DNA of 37,091 bases from Lachnospiraceae bacterium (GCA_016280395.1 JAEEGQ010000097.1:1-37091); one strand, 5' to 3'; counted from the first letter of the stretch, positions 23,995 to 33,691 are shown. Program-made: numbers and translations. The notes: a model not told the origin generated them from the sequence alone.

Positions 23995-24933
23995 TCAGAT
24001 GTTCCCGAGCGTGGCCACCATAACGGCCTTTATCGTATGCATGCGGTTCTCAGCCTCGTCAAAGACTACTTCCGCACGCTTTTCGAATGTCTCGTATGTA
24101 ACCTCTTTGCCCTTAACCGCGGGCAGGCAGTGAAGGAGGATGCACTTCTCGTTGCCTGTGCGCGCAAACAGCTCCTCGTTTACCTGGTACGGTGAAAGAA
24201 GGGCGATACGCTCCGCTGCCTTGTCTTCCTCGCCCATGGAGCACCAAACGTCGGTATAGAGCGCATCAGCGCCCTTAACGGCATCAAGGTCGTCTGTAAC
24301 ATTGATCTTTGCGCCTGTTTCGGCAGCATATCCCTTGCAAAGCTCAACAAGACTTTCAGCGGGCCAGAGGGCTTTCGGCGCAAGTATCGTAAAGTCAAGC
24401 CCCATTTTTGCGGAGCCGATCATAAGACTGTTCGCCATGTTGTTGCGTCCGTCGCCCACAAATACAAGCTTGATGCCCTTTAAGTGACCGAACTGCTCGC
24501 GGATGGTAAGGAAATCCGCAAGGATCTGCGTGGGATGATACTCGTCGGTAAGGCCGTTCCATACCGGCACACCGCTGTATTTAGCAAGCTTCTCTACGGT
24601 CTCCTGCTTGAAACCGCGGAATTCGATACCGTCAAACATGCGCCCGAGGACTCTTGCGGTATCTTCAATGCTTTCCTTGTGGCCAAGCTGTATGTCCCTG
24701 TCGCTTAGGTACTCGGGGAATCCGCCTTCGTCCCTTGCGCCTATCGTAAAGGAGCAGCGCGTACGGGTGCTGGGTTTTTCAAAGATCAGGGCGATGTTCT
24801 TGCCCTTTAAGCTCTCGCCGGTTATCCCCTTCTTTTTCTTTGCTTTGAGGTCTGCCGCAAGATCAAGGAGATATCCGATCTCTTCGGGTGTAAAGTCTTT
24901 GAGTGTCAGAAATGAACGTCCTTTAAGTGTCAT
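23995..24933 (-). CDS. argF: Ornithine carbamoyltransferase
   Basis: 312 residues. Transfers the carbamoyl group from carbamoyl phosphate to ornithine, giving citrulline, in arginine synthesis. Carbamoyl-phosphate motif STRTR (55-59), HPTQ (133-136), ornithine-loop region DVWCSMGEE (228-236) and HCLP (268-271) are all present. Length is normal. A catabolic ArcB role (arginine deiminase pathway) is possible in principle, but no arc genes are adjacent. GGAAGGGG lies six bases before the ATG. The two hairpins at 23926-23983 follow its stop. Confidence 0.95.
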   Translation of the reverse strand: MTLKGRSFLTLKDFTPEEIGYLLDLAADLKAKKKKGITGESLKGKNIALIFEKPSTRTRCSFTIGARDEGGFPEYLSDRDIQLGHKESIEDTARVLGRMFDGIEFRGFKQETVEKLAKYSGVPVWNGLTDEYHPTQILADFLTIREQFGHLKGIKLVFVGDGRNNMANSLMIGSAKMGLDFTILAPKALWPAESLVELCKGYAAETGAKINVTDDLDAVKGADALYTDVWCSMGEEDKAAERIALLSPYQVNEELFARTGNEKCILLHCLPAVKGKEVTYETFEKRAEVVFDEAENRMHTIKAVMVATLGNI

Positions 24934-25016
24934 GATGTACCCCTTCCTGTGTATGCGGTATCATATCCCGCTTTCTTCTGTTTTAAGCTGTCGGGATGTG
25001 TGTTCCGGATGATCGT

Positions 25017-27554
25017 TTACTGATCTTCGAAACAGGTCTTTAAGCCCGTTTCGCCTATGTATGTGTTGTAGAAGATGATCTCGTCTATCTTTCCGCGCAT
25101 GAATGCGCCGCCTGCGGCATCCCTGCCGATGTAATTGCAAAGGCCCTCAATATCGAAGCCGATGAAACCCTTGAAAGTCTCGCCTCTCCATGCCCTGTCA
25201 CCGTTAAGAGCCGCTATTGAACCGCCGGTGTAACTGTCGATCTTGTCGGTTCCGCCGTTGTTAAAGCCAAACCGCTGCCATTCGCCGGTTCCGGTTATCG
25301 GATAAGTCTTCTGTGTTCCGCTTATGTGCGCTGCCTTTGCAACGCCGTTTATCCTGCCTTCCCCGTCCACAAAGAACCTGAAATAATGCGATGCATCATC
25401 GGATATGGTAAGGATCGGGTTCTCGGATGCACAGTCATCCACGGCAAATCTTATGATAACTGACTGTATCTCGCTCCGTGTCACCGCAGCAGGAAACTGC
25501 AGATACGACTTTCCGTCAAACACCGCAATGCCGTTTTCAAAGGTTACGCCGAAGTTTGTAAGATCATATCCGTTTCCGGAAGAATCCTTAAGTTCCTCGC
25601 CGGGGTTAAAGCTGTAGATCGCCACTACGCCGTCTTCGCGCGCAGAGTTCGGCTCAAGGCCGCCTTCTACCTTGACGGTCTTCGAAACCTTTTCAACAGC
25701 CGTACCGTTTGTTACCGTTACCGTAATCTCAACCTCGGTATCCTTGAGCGGCCTGTGGAGAGTCCCGTCATTTTCGATGACAGAGGTATCACTGCTCTGC
25801 CATGTATAAGATGACGCAAAATCCCCCCACTTCTCAAAAGTTATCGATTCCTTGGTCGTCGAGGGGATCAGGAACTTTTTCGCAATATCCGCGTCTCTCT
25901 TAACAGCCGTCACGGCGTCGTACTTTTCAAGGCGGCTTCCCCATACAACATGGTTATTGTCTGCAACGGCGGAAAATACTATCGTTTCCCTTTTTCCGTC
26001 CTCGGTCAGCTGACGGGCAAGTGTGCCGTGGAAAGTCACACCGTCTATCTCGATCCTGATAAGACCGTTATCGCCCTCATAGGACCATGTCCCGCTGATA
26101 TCGCCTGCCTGTAAACGGCTGACAGTTCCGTTTTCGTAAAGGAGAAGGACTTTAGGACGGTAGATCGGAGTTGCTGCTGTCTGAACCTCTATGCCGTGGT
26201 CAATAAACTCGTAGAAGCCTTCCACCTCTTTTGCGGGGATGTTTTCCTTAAGCTCCTCTTCGCCGCTGTATTCGTAGGGAAGAGCTGTAAGCCATCCTTC
26301 TGAATTCTTTATCATCCTGTGGACCCTTACCTGATGCATCTCACCGGAATTGTCAAAGCGCTGGTGATATATCAGGAAATAGCCTCCGTCGGGTGTTTTG
26401 ACAGCCGAATTGTGGCCGGGTGAAACATAGGCCTTTGACAGACAGGTCAAGTCGTAATCGCCGAACATCTTGATGCCCCTGTCAACGTTTGTGCCGCCGG
26501 GCTCAACGGTCGCGGGCTGTCCCGCAGCGTCAAGGTACGGCCCGAACACATCCTTTGACCTGAATTCGCGGATCTGGTAGCCACAGTGGGCATTTAAGTA
26601 GCCGTAGGTCACGAAAAGATAGTAGTAACCGCTCTCATCATCATACATGATAAACGAGCCCTCGCCGGTCTTGCGCTGGCCGGCGGCTATCCTTACGCCA
26701 AAGTATGGATCGTCTTTCGGATCCGTGTATTTATATGTCCTGTCAAGACGCCCCGTCTTTTCGTCAAGCAGCACCATGAAGATACCGCCGGACATTGAAC
26801 CGTAGACCATATAGAGCTTCCCGTCAGCACCGTAGAAAACGGTCGGATCGATGCAGTTCGGATAATTCGCATTGCTGGACCTGCCGTCAAAATCATACTT
26901 TGTCTCCGAAAGGCTCTTGATCCCGAGAACCTCGAAAACATCGGTCATTCCGACGGTTTCTGCGGTAAAGCCGGAGTAGATGACGGTATCGACATACTCG
27001 TACGGGCCTTCGATACTGTCTGCAACCGCAAGGGCTATGCAGGAAGTGGTTGTCGTCCCGCTAACGCTCATGTACATGCAGTATTTGCCCATTGCCTTGT
27101 TGTAGATAACATCAGGCGCCCAGAGCTGGTCCGTGCCGCCCACATATTTGCCGGGCTCCGCGAACACCTTGTCGTAGGTGTTGAAAAGCTTGTTGCTCTT
27201 CGAGTACCCTTTATTGCTGCTCTGGATATACTTCCAGCTTGCAAGGTCTTCGGATACCGCTGCGGCAAGATGCGAGCCGAAAATATAATATTTTCCGTTA
27301 TCGTACTCAACGGAGGGATCGTGCACCGAGACACGGCTGTGCTTGGTGATATACTTTGAAAGATCGGGCGCGTCTGTCGGAGTTGCAACAGCTTCCCCGT
27401 CAGGTGTCGGTGTAGCCGGTGTATCTGTCACACTGCCGGACGGTGAAATGTCCGAAGGCTTCCCGGTAGGAGTTACCGTTGTCTTGTTTCCACATCCGAA
27501 CAGCAGCAGCACTGCGAAAATCCCCATTAATGCCGCCGTCAACCTGTGTTTCAT
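25017..27554 (-). CDS. GH43 arabinan-degrading lipoprotein with C-terminal LamG-like domain
   Basis: 845 residues, attached to the cell surface by lipid on Cys21 (lipobox LFGC). A Thr/Pro-rich linker (about 24-60) leads to a GH43 five-bladed propeller; catalytic candidates are the Asp in VSVHDPSVEYD, the Asp in CIDPTVFYG and the Glu in KTGEGSFIMYD. The family includes endo-1,5-alpha-L-arabinanases. A further module and a strand-rich Ig-like segment (TWQSSDTSVIENDGTL) follow, then a concanavalin-like (LamG) domain at about 655-840, probably carbohydrate binding. ATG 27554 is chosen because GGAGG lies eight bases upstream; another ATG five codons earlier is possible. Exact substrate (arabinan or arabinoxylan) is inferred. 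Confidence 0.85.
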   Translation of the reverse strand: MKHRLTAALMGIFAVLLLFGCGNKTTVTPTGKPSDISPSGSVTDTPATPTPDGEAVATPTDAPDLSKYITKHSRVSVHDPSVEYDNGKYYIFGSHLAAAVSEDLASWKYIQSSNKGYSKSNKLFNTYDKVFAEPGKYVGGTDQLWAPDVIYNKAMGKYCMYMSVSGTTTTSCIALAVADSIEGPYEYVDTVIYSGFTAETVGMTDVFEVLGIKSLSETKYDFDGRSSNANYPNCIDPTVFYGADGKLYMVYGSMSGGIFMVLLDEKTGRLDRTYKYTDPKDDPYFGVRIAAGQRKTGEGSFIMYDDESGYYYLFVTYGYLNAHCGYQIREFRSKDVFGPYLDAAGQPATVEPGGTNVDRGIKMFGDYDLTCLSKAYVSPGHNSAVKTPDGGYFLIYHQRFDNSGEMHQVRVHRMIKNSEGWLTALPYEYSGEEELKENIPAKEVEGFYEFIDHGIEVQTAATPIYRPKVLLLYENGTVSRLQAGDISGTWSYEGDNGLIRIEIDGVTFHGTLARQLTEDGKRETIVFSAVADNNHVVWGSRLEKYDAVTAVKRDADIAKKFLIPSTTKESITFEKWGDFASSYTWQSSDTSVIENDGTLHRPLKDTEVEITVTVTNGTAVEKVSKTVKVEGGLEPNSAREDGVVAIYSFNPGEELKDSSGNGYDLTNFGVTFENGIAVFDGKSYLQFPAAVTRSEIQSVIIRFAVDDCASENPILTISDDASHYFRFFVDGEGRINGVAKAAHISGTQKTYPITGTGEWQRFGFNNGGTDKIDSYTGGSIAALNGDRAWRGETFKGFIGFDIEGLCNYIGRDAAGGAFMRGKIDEIIFYNTYIGETGLKTCFEDQ

Positions 27555-27618
27555 CTTTTTAACCTCCATGCTGCTCCCCGCACTTTTTTTGCGATGATAT
27601 ATGTACTCCCGGTCTGCC

Positions 27619-27664
27619 AAAAAACAACTTCCCGGGCAAAAGAAAATCTTTTGTCCGGTTGTTG
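27619..27664 (-). terminator. Terminator after the GH26 mannanase gene
   Basis: On minus, CAAC..CCGG.CAAAAG (27664-27648) pairs with CTTTTG.CCGG..GTTG (27642-27625), a long stem with small internal mismatches, followed by six U (27624-27619). It starts nine bases past the GH26 stop, so the GH43 gene downstream probably has its own promoter. Confidence 0.8.
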
Positions 27665-27672
27665 CGGGATTT

Positions 27673-29283
27673 TTATTTATCCTTGTTCCAGGGCAGTTCG
27701 TCAAGCGTTATCACGTATTCGGAATTATAGCATTTTTTCAGCATTTCGTCAGAAGTGTACTTCTGGTTTGTCTTTGTGCCTTCGAAGAGAAAATCTCCGT
27801 TCCATACGTTGAACCACAGCCACCATACATTGTCTCTTGCACAGATATCCGGATCCATGATGACGCCGTTCTCGGAAAGTGCCGTAAGCTTCGGCGTATC
27901 GGGATATTTGAGCACGGACATGAATTTTGTGGTCTGCGCGCTGTAGTCATAGGCATCGGCATAAATATCCTCGCCGACTATGTCAACATATTCATCACCC
28001 GGATACCAGTCCTTGTCCTGTGCGTTCCATACCCAGATGAGGTTGTTGAGCTCATGGACATAGGTCATGCGGTTGAACATCAGCTTCCAGAGCCACTTGT
28101 AGTCGTCGGCTCCCGAAGCTCCCCACCAGAACCAGCCGCCGCTCGCCTCATGAAGCGGGCGCCAGAGAACAGCGATCCCATTGTCGCGCAGCCGCTTAAG
28201 CTGGAAAGCAACAACATCAATGTCATACAGCAGCCTGTACTGGGCCTCGTTCAGCTCGCCGTTTTCGTACATGGTCTTGAGATCAGCACCGCTCACAAGA
28301 GAAAGATCCTTCTCTGTGCGCGCCTTGGGGATCCTGAAATCAGTTCCCTTTGTATAGAAATCATGCGCTCCGACAGGACCGTGCCAGTGCCATGAGAAGG
28401 AGACGATACCGCCTTTTCTTGCCCAATTCATGCACTGTGTGATCTCGCCCATATTACTGTAGCCGGAGTTTGGCGAAATAAAGATCATATCAAACCCGCG
28501 GACCGCAGGGTATTTGCCTGTCGCATTGTAAATGCCCTTTATCTCCGTATCCGTGTTATGCGCGCAATACTGCCCCGAAAGCGTGTAATTGCCATAAACG
28601 CTCACAAGATACTCCATAAGCTTTACCGCGTCATCATTTGCATTGGGGTTTGCAAGCTTTGACGATACCCCGTTATATACAGAAGAATCCACTCCGCCTC
28701 CGTTCTCGATGGTTATGCTGTCAAGATCGAACCAGCCCCAGGACTCTTTTATCCCAAGCTCCACCGTACCGGCCTCAAGATAGACCGAATAGAATGTGTA
28801 ATCCGTGAACTGCTTTGAGGTATTGCCGTCACAGGCGATCTCGCAGGTATTTGCGCCGTTTACCGTAAGATAATTGATCTTCTGCTGATCGGCTGCAGCC
28901 CGCACGGTTATGGTGTAATACTGTGAATAGGGTATCTCAACGGGCAGGGAAAGCCTGTTTGCGGCAGCCTGGTTGAAGTTCGTGACATAGCCGGTGCCGC
29001 TGTAATCCTTTCTGCTCTTTGCAACCTTTAAGTTTCCGGATAGCGTGGCATCTTCAGCCTCAAAGGTCTTCTTGAACTCTTTGGAATCACTGTTTGCCGT
29101 CCTGTCCTGCTTTGAGTAGATAAGGTCTCTTGCAGGCGCCTGTGTGGGCGACGGAGAAACCGTCTGTGAACCTGTGGGCGTCGTTCCGTTTGCCGGATCT
29201 GTTGGAGCGGCTGTAGGCTTCCCGCAGGAAACAAGCATCACCGCTGCAAGAAATATCGCTATCGTCCTGAATGTTTTCTTCAT
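27673..29283 (-). CDS. GH26 beta-mannanase lipoprotein with CBM35-like domain
   Basis: 536 residues, surface-anchored by lipid on Cys20 (lipobox LVSC). A Thr/Pro linker is followed by a CBM35-like carbohydrate-binding domain (about 72-195; FEAEDATLSG, GYVTNFN, WGWFDLDSITIENG) and a GH26 catalytic domain. Acid/base Glu379 lies in WRPLHEASGGWFWW and the nucleophile Glu471 in LSENGV. It cuts beta-1,4-mannan or glucomannan outside the cell. The ribosome site AAGAAGTGAG before ATG 29283 is modest. It shares the region with arabinanase and CE2-like genes, a small hemicellulose locus without its own transporter. Confidence 0.93.
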   Translation of the reverse strand: MKKTFRTIAIFLAAVMLVSCGKPTAAPTDPANGTTPTGSQTVSPSPTQAPARDLIYSKQDRTANSDSKEFKKTFEAEDATLSGNLKVAKSRKDYSGTGYVTNFNQAAANRLSLPVEIPYSQYYTITVRAAADQQKINYLTVNGANTCEIACDGNTSKQFTDYTFYSVYLEAGTVELGIKESWGWFDLDSITIENGGGVDSSVYNGVSSKLANPNANDDAVKLMEYLVSVYGNYTLSGQYCAHNTDTEIKGIYNATGKYPAVRGFDMIFISPNSGYSNMGEITQCMNWARKGGIVSFSWHWHGPVGAHDFYTKGTDFRIPKARTEKDLSLVSGADLKTMYENGELNEAQYRLLYDIDVVAFQLKRLRDNGIAVLWRPLHEASGGWFWWGASGADDYKWLWKLMFNRMTYVHELNNLIWVWNAQDKDWYPGDEYVDIVGEDIYADAYDYSAQTTKFMSVLKYPDTPKLTALSENGVIMDPDICARDNVWWLWFNVWNGDFLFEGTKTNQKYTSDEMLKKCYNSEYVITLDELPWNKDK

Positions 29284-29303
29284 GTTCTCACTTCTTTCTG
29301 TTG

Positions 29304-29326
29304 AAAAATGTTAGCCGTACGGCTAA
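29304..29326 (-). terminator. Small terminator after the acyltransferase gene
   Basis: On minus, TTAGCC-GTAC-GGCTAA (29326-29311) is a 6-bp stem with a 4-base loop, followed by CA and five U (29308-29304). Short, so termination is probably partial. Confidence 0.45.
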
Positions 29327-29332
29327 TATTTT

Positions 29333-30607
29333 CTATGCCAGTCCCGGTTTGCACTCCCTGCCGGCCTGTCTCCGATAATAGAAATACAGCTCTTCTGTTG
29401 CAAGGGCCATCTTTGTTATCGCAAAATCCCTACCATGAGGGTAAACGTACCATGTGTCCTGAAGTGTGTTCAGATCCACACAATCGCCGTATTTTCCGAG
29501 ATATTCATACTCGATGTGCACGGAATACTGGCCCTGTGCCTTGATCTCCATCGAAAAAGGATTTCCTTCGTCATCCGTTCCGTTCACGTTAAAGCCGTTC
29601 ATGTCATGGCGCATGATGCCGTTTCCGAGCCTGATGTATTTCTTCGCGTTCGGAAGCGAGTCCACATGTACTTCAAGATCGCCTGTGGAATAGGTGCCGG
29701 CCTCGACTTCTTTTCTTACACATTCGCGTTCCCATTCATACCAGTCCGGGATGTGTGAAAACTCTGTTTTCCCATCGTTTCCGGACAATTCGCTGAGGTC
29801 CGAGATCGTCCATCTTTTCCCGCAAGCCTCGCAGAAAAGCTCTCTTCCTCTTGAGTTCATACGGAATTCCGTATTGCAGGCAGGGCATTTGTAAAGTACC
29901 TTGTGCAGTCCTTCGGCATGTCCTTTGTATTTCACACGGATGCCGCGTTCCTTCTGCCACGCAAAATCGTCATATTGAAAAGCCCTGACGATGGCATCGT
30001 TTATCTCGTCGACACTCTTTGTCTTTACGTCTTCTGCGGAAAGCAGGCACGTCATCTCGGCCTCTGTGGGCTTAATGCCCCTTTCGTGCAGGTTCCAGAA
30101 AGGGCTTGTGACATGATGCCCATGACAGACAAAAGTCACCACGGGAACTTTAAGGACCTTGCACAGCTTTCCGAGGGACTCCGGCAGCACCGCTGTTGTC
30201 CCGCACAGCGAATAACGCGCTTCGGGATAGATCACGGCAATATCACCGTTCTTTATTACCCTGCTCAGCTGGCGCACAAGCACGGTATCGTTCGTAAACT
30301 TGCGCTTGCAGATACAGCCGACATCGCGCAGGAGCTTTTCCCTGCCGATAAACCCATCGATCGCAACGACGTAATTTGCGCGACTCGGGAAGATAGCCAT
30401 TGTCGCAACCTTGAAATCAAGAAATGAATTATGATTACAAAGCAGCACGTAGGGCGGTTTTATGCCCTCCATCCCGGTCTTTGTTATTTTGCTGCGATGC
30501 TTTAAGACATCCGGGAAGCTTAACAAAAAAGTTAACGGCCTTAGGTACCATTTCGTCCGGACAGGTGCTTTTGACATATCAAATCTTGTGAAGTTCTTGT
30601 TATCCAT
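29333..30607 (-). CDS. PlsC-type acyltransferase with C-terminal zinc ribbon
   Basis: 424 residues, about twice a normal PlsC. The N-terminal part has the acyltransferase motifs: NHNSFLD (HX4D, His59/Asp64), a middle block GFIGREKLLRDVG, and YPEARYS (127-133). This family acylates lysophosphatidic acid and related lipids at the membrane. A zinc ribbon follows with Cys241, Cys244, Cys259 and Cys262 (CPAC..CEAC), then a strand-rich C-terminal domain of about 150 residues ending in YFYYRRQAGRECKPG. The fusion is unusual to me and its substrate unknown. ATG 30607 follows GAGGG at six bases, with a good promoter upstream. Confidence 0.82.
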   Translation of the reverse strand: MDNKNFTRFDMSKAPVRTKWYLRPLTFLLSFPDVLKHRSKITKTGMEGIKPPYVLLCNHNSFLDFKVATMAIFPSRANYVVAIDGFIGREKLLRDVGCICKRKFTNDTVLVRQLSRVIKNGDIAVIYPEARYSLCGTTAVLPESLGKLCKVLKVPVVTFVCHGHHVTSPFWNLHERGIKPTEAEMTCLLSAEDVKTKSVDEINDAIVRAFQYDDFAWQKERGIRVKYKGHAEGLHKVLYKCPACNTEFRMNSRGRELFCEACGKRWTISDLSELSGNDGKTEFSHIPDWYEWERECVRKEVEAGTYSTGDLEVHVDSLPNAKKYIRLGNGIMRHDMNGFNVNGTDDEGNPFSMEIKAQGQYSVHIEYEYLGKYGDCVDLNTLQDTWYVYPHGRDFAITKMALATEELYFYYRRQAGRECKPGLA

Positions 30608-30650
30608 AAACCCTCGCTTCAGTTTGCTGGTATATTTACACGCACTTTTT

Positions 30651-30679
30651 ATACTACCACATAATCCCGGCTGAGTCAA
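30651..30679 (-). promoter_or_regulatory. Promoter of the acyltransferase gene
   Basis: On minus: -35 TTGACT (30679-30674), 17-base spacer, -10 TAGTAT (30656-30651). It begins eight bases after the CE2-like esterase stop. Confidence 0.65.
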
Positions 30680-30686
30680 AGGTGAG

Positions 30687-31742
30687 TCAGTTCAATTTAG
30701 CTGCCAGTAATTCCGCTGTCTTCCGGTGTGTAGCAAAGGTCGGGTGGTAATTTGCCCCAAGCCCGTCCGCTGCGCTGTCCTGCATGGGCAGAGGAATAAA
30801 AAAGACATTGTCGTCAACCGCTGAACGCTCTTCAACCGCGGTTCTTATTTCATCAAGCAGCCTGTCATCCATTGTCCCGAATACGGAAACGATCTTTGAA
30901 GCCGGGTTGCAGGCTCTTACCTGCGCAAGGAAATCCCCATAAAGACGCTTGAACTCCTGTTTCCGATCCGCGATGTCCTTACACCAGCTGCAGTCGTTTG
31001 TCCCAAGATTAATTATTATGATGTCCGGCACAAAAGCCGAAAAATCCCACTTTTCATAACGGCTCTCATCCGCGCCGTAGAGTCTTTTGCAAAGAGAAAG
31101 ATCCGTATATGGATAAAGCACGGGCATAAGATCGTCGGTAAGCGGCTCTGTTGCTGTTTCCTCAACCCATTTCGAGATGATGCCGTTGCCGCTCCAGCAG
31201 ACCATATTCGCCGTCGCGTCCAGCATGTCCGCAAGCAACAGCGAATAGGCCTTAAGCGGGTTTTCGGTGTCGGTCCTGAAATCACAAAGCTCGTTTTCGG
31301 CTTCAACCCCGTATCCGCAGGTGATGGAATCGCCGATGAATTCTATTTTCAGTCTTGTCTTGTCAGATTCCGGCATGTTTTCAAGGATCCCGGCAACCTC
31401 AAAGTACTCGATCCCGCAGTAGCAAAAAGCAGCCTCGGAAAGCTTCATAAGAGTGATCGTTACGGTCTCTCTCGTTTTTGACTCAAAGAGTACAAGCGTT
31501 GTTTCGTCGTCCGTAAGCATGACAACCTGTGAAGGAGTCTTTTCGTTGTTGATGAAGACCGCGATGCGGGCATACAGGTGTTCATCCATAGCCGAGGCAT
31601 CGCTCTTAAGCCTCGCGGTTACCCTTGTCCCGGTCACGCGAAACGAAACCCTACTGCCGGACCAGCCCGGATATACCGTATTTCCGGCGCTGTACATTCT
31701 GCCTTCCTTCTTCACCTTTTCGTCAGTTGCATAAAACCTCAT
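30687..31742 (-). CDS. CE2-like SGNH carbohydrate esterase, no signal peptide
   Basis: 351 residues. An N-terminal strand-rich (jelly-roll) domain, about 1-120, precedes an SGNH hydrolase domain: nucleophile Ser139 in GDSITCGYG, WSGNGI (oxyanion Gly), NLGTNDCSW, and the closing Asp326/His333 in DGLGANYHP. This two-domain layout is that of CE2 acetyl esterases, which deacetylate xylan or glucomannan. CE2 members are usually secreted; this one has no signal, so it probably acts on imported acetylated oligosaccharides. GGAGG lies five bases before ATG 31742; an in-frame ATG 14 codons earlier is less likely. It may be co-transcribed with the ABC genes upstream. Confidence 0.88.
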   Translation of the reverse strand: MRFYATDEKVKKEGRMYSAGNTVYPGWSGSRVSFRVTGTRVTARLKSDASAMDEHLYARIAVFINNEKTPSQVVMLTDDETTLVLFESKTRETVTITLMKLSEAAFCYCGIEYFEVAGILENMPESDKTRLKIEFIGDSITCGYGVEAENELCDFRTDTENPLKAYSLLLADMLDATANMVCWSGNGIISKWVEETATEPLTDDLMPVLYPYTDLSLCKRLYGADESRYEKWDFSAFVPDIIIINLGTNDCSWCKDIADRKQEFKRLYGDFLAQVRACNPASKIVSVFGTMDDRLLDEIRTAVEERSAVDDNVFFIPLPMQDSAADGLGANYHPTFATHRKTAELLAAKLN

Positions 31743-31847
31743 CTTTTCCTCCGTATCCGGGCGCGAAATGCAAAGCGCGCGCAAAATACTTTTTTGGCAT
31801 TACCGCTGGGCATCTGTCCCGGGGTCACATTCACGGTCTGTTTCGTC

Positions 31848-32705
31848 TCAGATCAGCAGCATCCTGTCGTTGTCAAGTTCTTCGCCCGATAATTGCTTGA
31901 AACGTTTCAGAAGATCCTGCACCGTAAGCCTGCTCCTCTCCTCGCCTTCCGTATCCATGATGATCCTCCCGTGGTGCATCATGACTGTCCTGTTGCCAAG
32001 CTCAAGAGCCGACTGCATGTTATGGGTTATCATAAGGCAGGTCAGGCCGTTTTCTTCTACTGTTTCCTTTGTGATCTTAAGGACTTTCTCTGCGGTTCCC
32101 GGGTCAAGCGCAGCCGTGTGCTCGTCAAGCAAAAGGAGCTTTGGCATGGTGTAGGTTGCCATGAACAGTGTCAGGGCCTGTCTTTGTCCGCCGGACAGCA
32201 GTCCTACCTGCTGGTTCATGCGGTCCTCAAGACCCATCCCAAGCTGCGCGACCTTTTCCCTGAAGGCCTTTTTGTCAGCATTATTTATGCGCGACAGCCA
32301 GCCGCCGTGGCCTGCCGCAAGGGCAAGGTTTTCTTCGATGGTCATCCCCGGTGCCGTTCCTCTTAAAGGGTCCTGGAACAGCCTTCCTATCTGCTTTGCC
32401 CTCTTATATTCCGGCAAAAGCGTGATATCTTCCCCGTCCAGCATTATCCTTCCCGAATCGGTTATAAAGCTTCCGGCGATGGCATTGAACAATGTCGATT
32501 TCCCGGCGCCGTTTGCACCGATTATGGATATAAAATCGCCTTTTTTTACTTTTATCGAAAGCCCGTCAAGAGCCTTTTTTGCGTCCACTGTATCAGGGTT
32601 GAAGACCTTTGTGATATTGTCCGCTTCAAGCATTACCGAAGCATCATTATTTCCGGTGTTCGCGGATTTTGCACCGTTCCCGTTCATTACTTTGTTCTCA
32701 GCCAT
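31848..32705 (-). CDS. ABC transporter ATP-binding protein, TrpZ-like
   Basis: 285 residues. Walker A GANGAGKS (63-70), signature LLSGGQRQALTL, Walker B LLLLDEHTAALD and H-loop ITHNMQSAL are intact. An N-terminal polar extension of about 25 residues is unusual but harmless. It belongs with the permease and binding protein upstream, of the tryptophan/tyrosine uptake type. Its ATG overlaps the permease stop by 8 bases, with GGGGG about nine bases before it. Confidence 0.92.
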   Translation of the reverse strand: MAENKVMNGNGAKSANTGNNDASVMLEADNITKVFNPDTVDAKKALDGLSIKVKKGDFISIIGANGAGKSTLFNAIAGSFITDSGRIMLDGEDITLLPEYKRAKQIGRLFQDPLRGTAPGMTIEENLALAAGHGGWLSRINNADKKAFREKVAQLGMGLEDRMNQQVGLLSGGQRQALTLFMATYTMPKLLLLDEHTAALDPGTAEKVLKITKETVEENGLTCLMITHNMQSALELGNRTVMMHHGRIIMDTEGEERSRLTVQDLLKRFKQLSGEELDNDRMLLI

Positions 32706-33627
32706 TTTCACGAGCCCCCTTTCTGCCCGCAAACCTCCGCTTTAAGAGCGGCAGCTGCGCTTTAAGATACGGGAAGGAGATCGCGACGATAACGATCACG
32801 GACGAAACAAGCTTGAGCATGAACGCCGGCATGTTGAGCCTTAAAGCGATCGTATATACAAGCCTGAAGATGATCGCGCCCGCTGTCATGCCGAATATCC
32901 TCCAGGGCATGCTCTTCTTACCAAGGAACGTGGTCCCAATAAGGAGGGATGCCAGCGCTACCGTTAACATTCCCTGGCCGATGTTTATATCCACGGATTT
33001 CTGAGCCTGCGCAAGAAGGCATCCCGAAAGGGCCGTGAACGAGTTTGCGATGCAAAGACCGATGGTTGTTGTAAATACGGGATTGATCGAGGAGGAACGC
33101 ACCATGTCCGGATTATTGCCGGTGGCTCTTATCGCGAGTCCGAGCTTCGTCTTTAAGAACAGGCCGAGTATGATGGATATCAGCGTGACTGCGGCCATTG
33201 CGACGAAAAGCTTGTAATACCCCGAAAAAACAGTATTTTTCAGAATATCCTTCACCTTAGTGAAGACCGTCTCGGTCTTGTTCATGTTCAGAAGCGAGGC
33301 CTGCCCCATCACCGCGATATTGACGGAATACAGCGCGGTATTCACTATGATGCCCGCGAGCAGGCTGTTTATACCCATCCGTGTCTGCAGTACCGCCGTA
33401 ACAAGGCCCGAAAGGGCGCCTGCAGCCATGGCGGCAATAATGGACAGGAACGGGTGTCCCGAGATAGCAACAACAGCACCGACCGCTGCTCCAAAGGTGA
33501 AGCAGCCGTCGGTGGAAAGATCACATACATTCAGCATACTGTAGCTTAAAAACAGCGCAAGTACAGTAAGCGCGCCCATGAGTCCAAGTTCCAGTGCGGT
33601 CTGGACTACTGCAGCGATAGCATCCAT
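32698..33627 (-). CDS. ABC transporter permease, TrpY-like (branched-chain type fold)
   Basis: 309 residues, about eight to nine hydrophobic helices, starting MDAIAAVVQTALELGLMGAL. Segments SYSMLNVCDLSTDG, LLAGIIVNTALYS and LGLAIRATGNNPDMVRSS are typical of permeases paired with PF04392-type binding proteins. AGGAGAAAT precedes the ATG. It forms one transcript with the binding-protein gene (64 bases upstream) and the ATPase. A small GGGCT/AGCCC hairpin lies in that 64-base gap, common where the binding protein is made in excess. Confidence 0.92.
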   Translation of the reverse strand: MDAIAAVVQTALELGLMGALTVLALFLSYSMLNVCDLSTDGCFTFGAAVGAVVAISGHPFLSIIAAMAAGALSGLVTAVLQTRMGINSLLAGIIVNTALYSVNIAVMGQASLLNMNKTETVFTKVKDILKNTVFSGYYKLFVAMAAVTLISIILGLFLKTKLGLAIRATGNNPDMVRSSSINPVFTTTIGLCIANSFTALSGCLLAQAQKSVDINIGQGMLTVALASLLIGTTFLGKKSMPWRIFGMTAGAIIFRLVYTIALRLNMPAFMLKLVSSVIVIVAISFPYLKAQLPLLKRRFAGRKGARENG

Positions 33628-33691
33628 TTCATTTCTCCTGTTAACCCATAATACGTTGGGGGCTCTTTAGCCCTGTGCCTTTAAGGCCGGA

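Noticed and set aside
24934-25016. Promoter and arginine-repressor site for argF
   Set aside because: Only a poorly spaced -35/-10 pair and no clear ARG-box symmetry could be found.
30672-30689. Two direct TGAGTCA copies as a third REP-like element
   Set aside because: The copies are direct, not inverted, the core is missing, and one overlaps the -35 box (TTGACT on minus) of the acyltransferase promoter.
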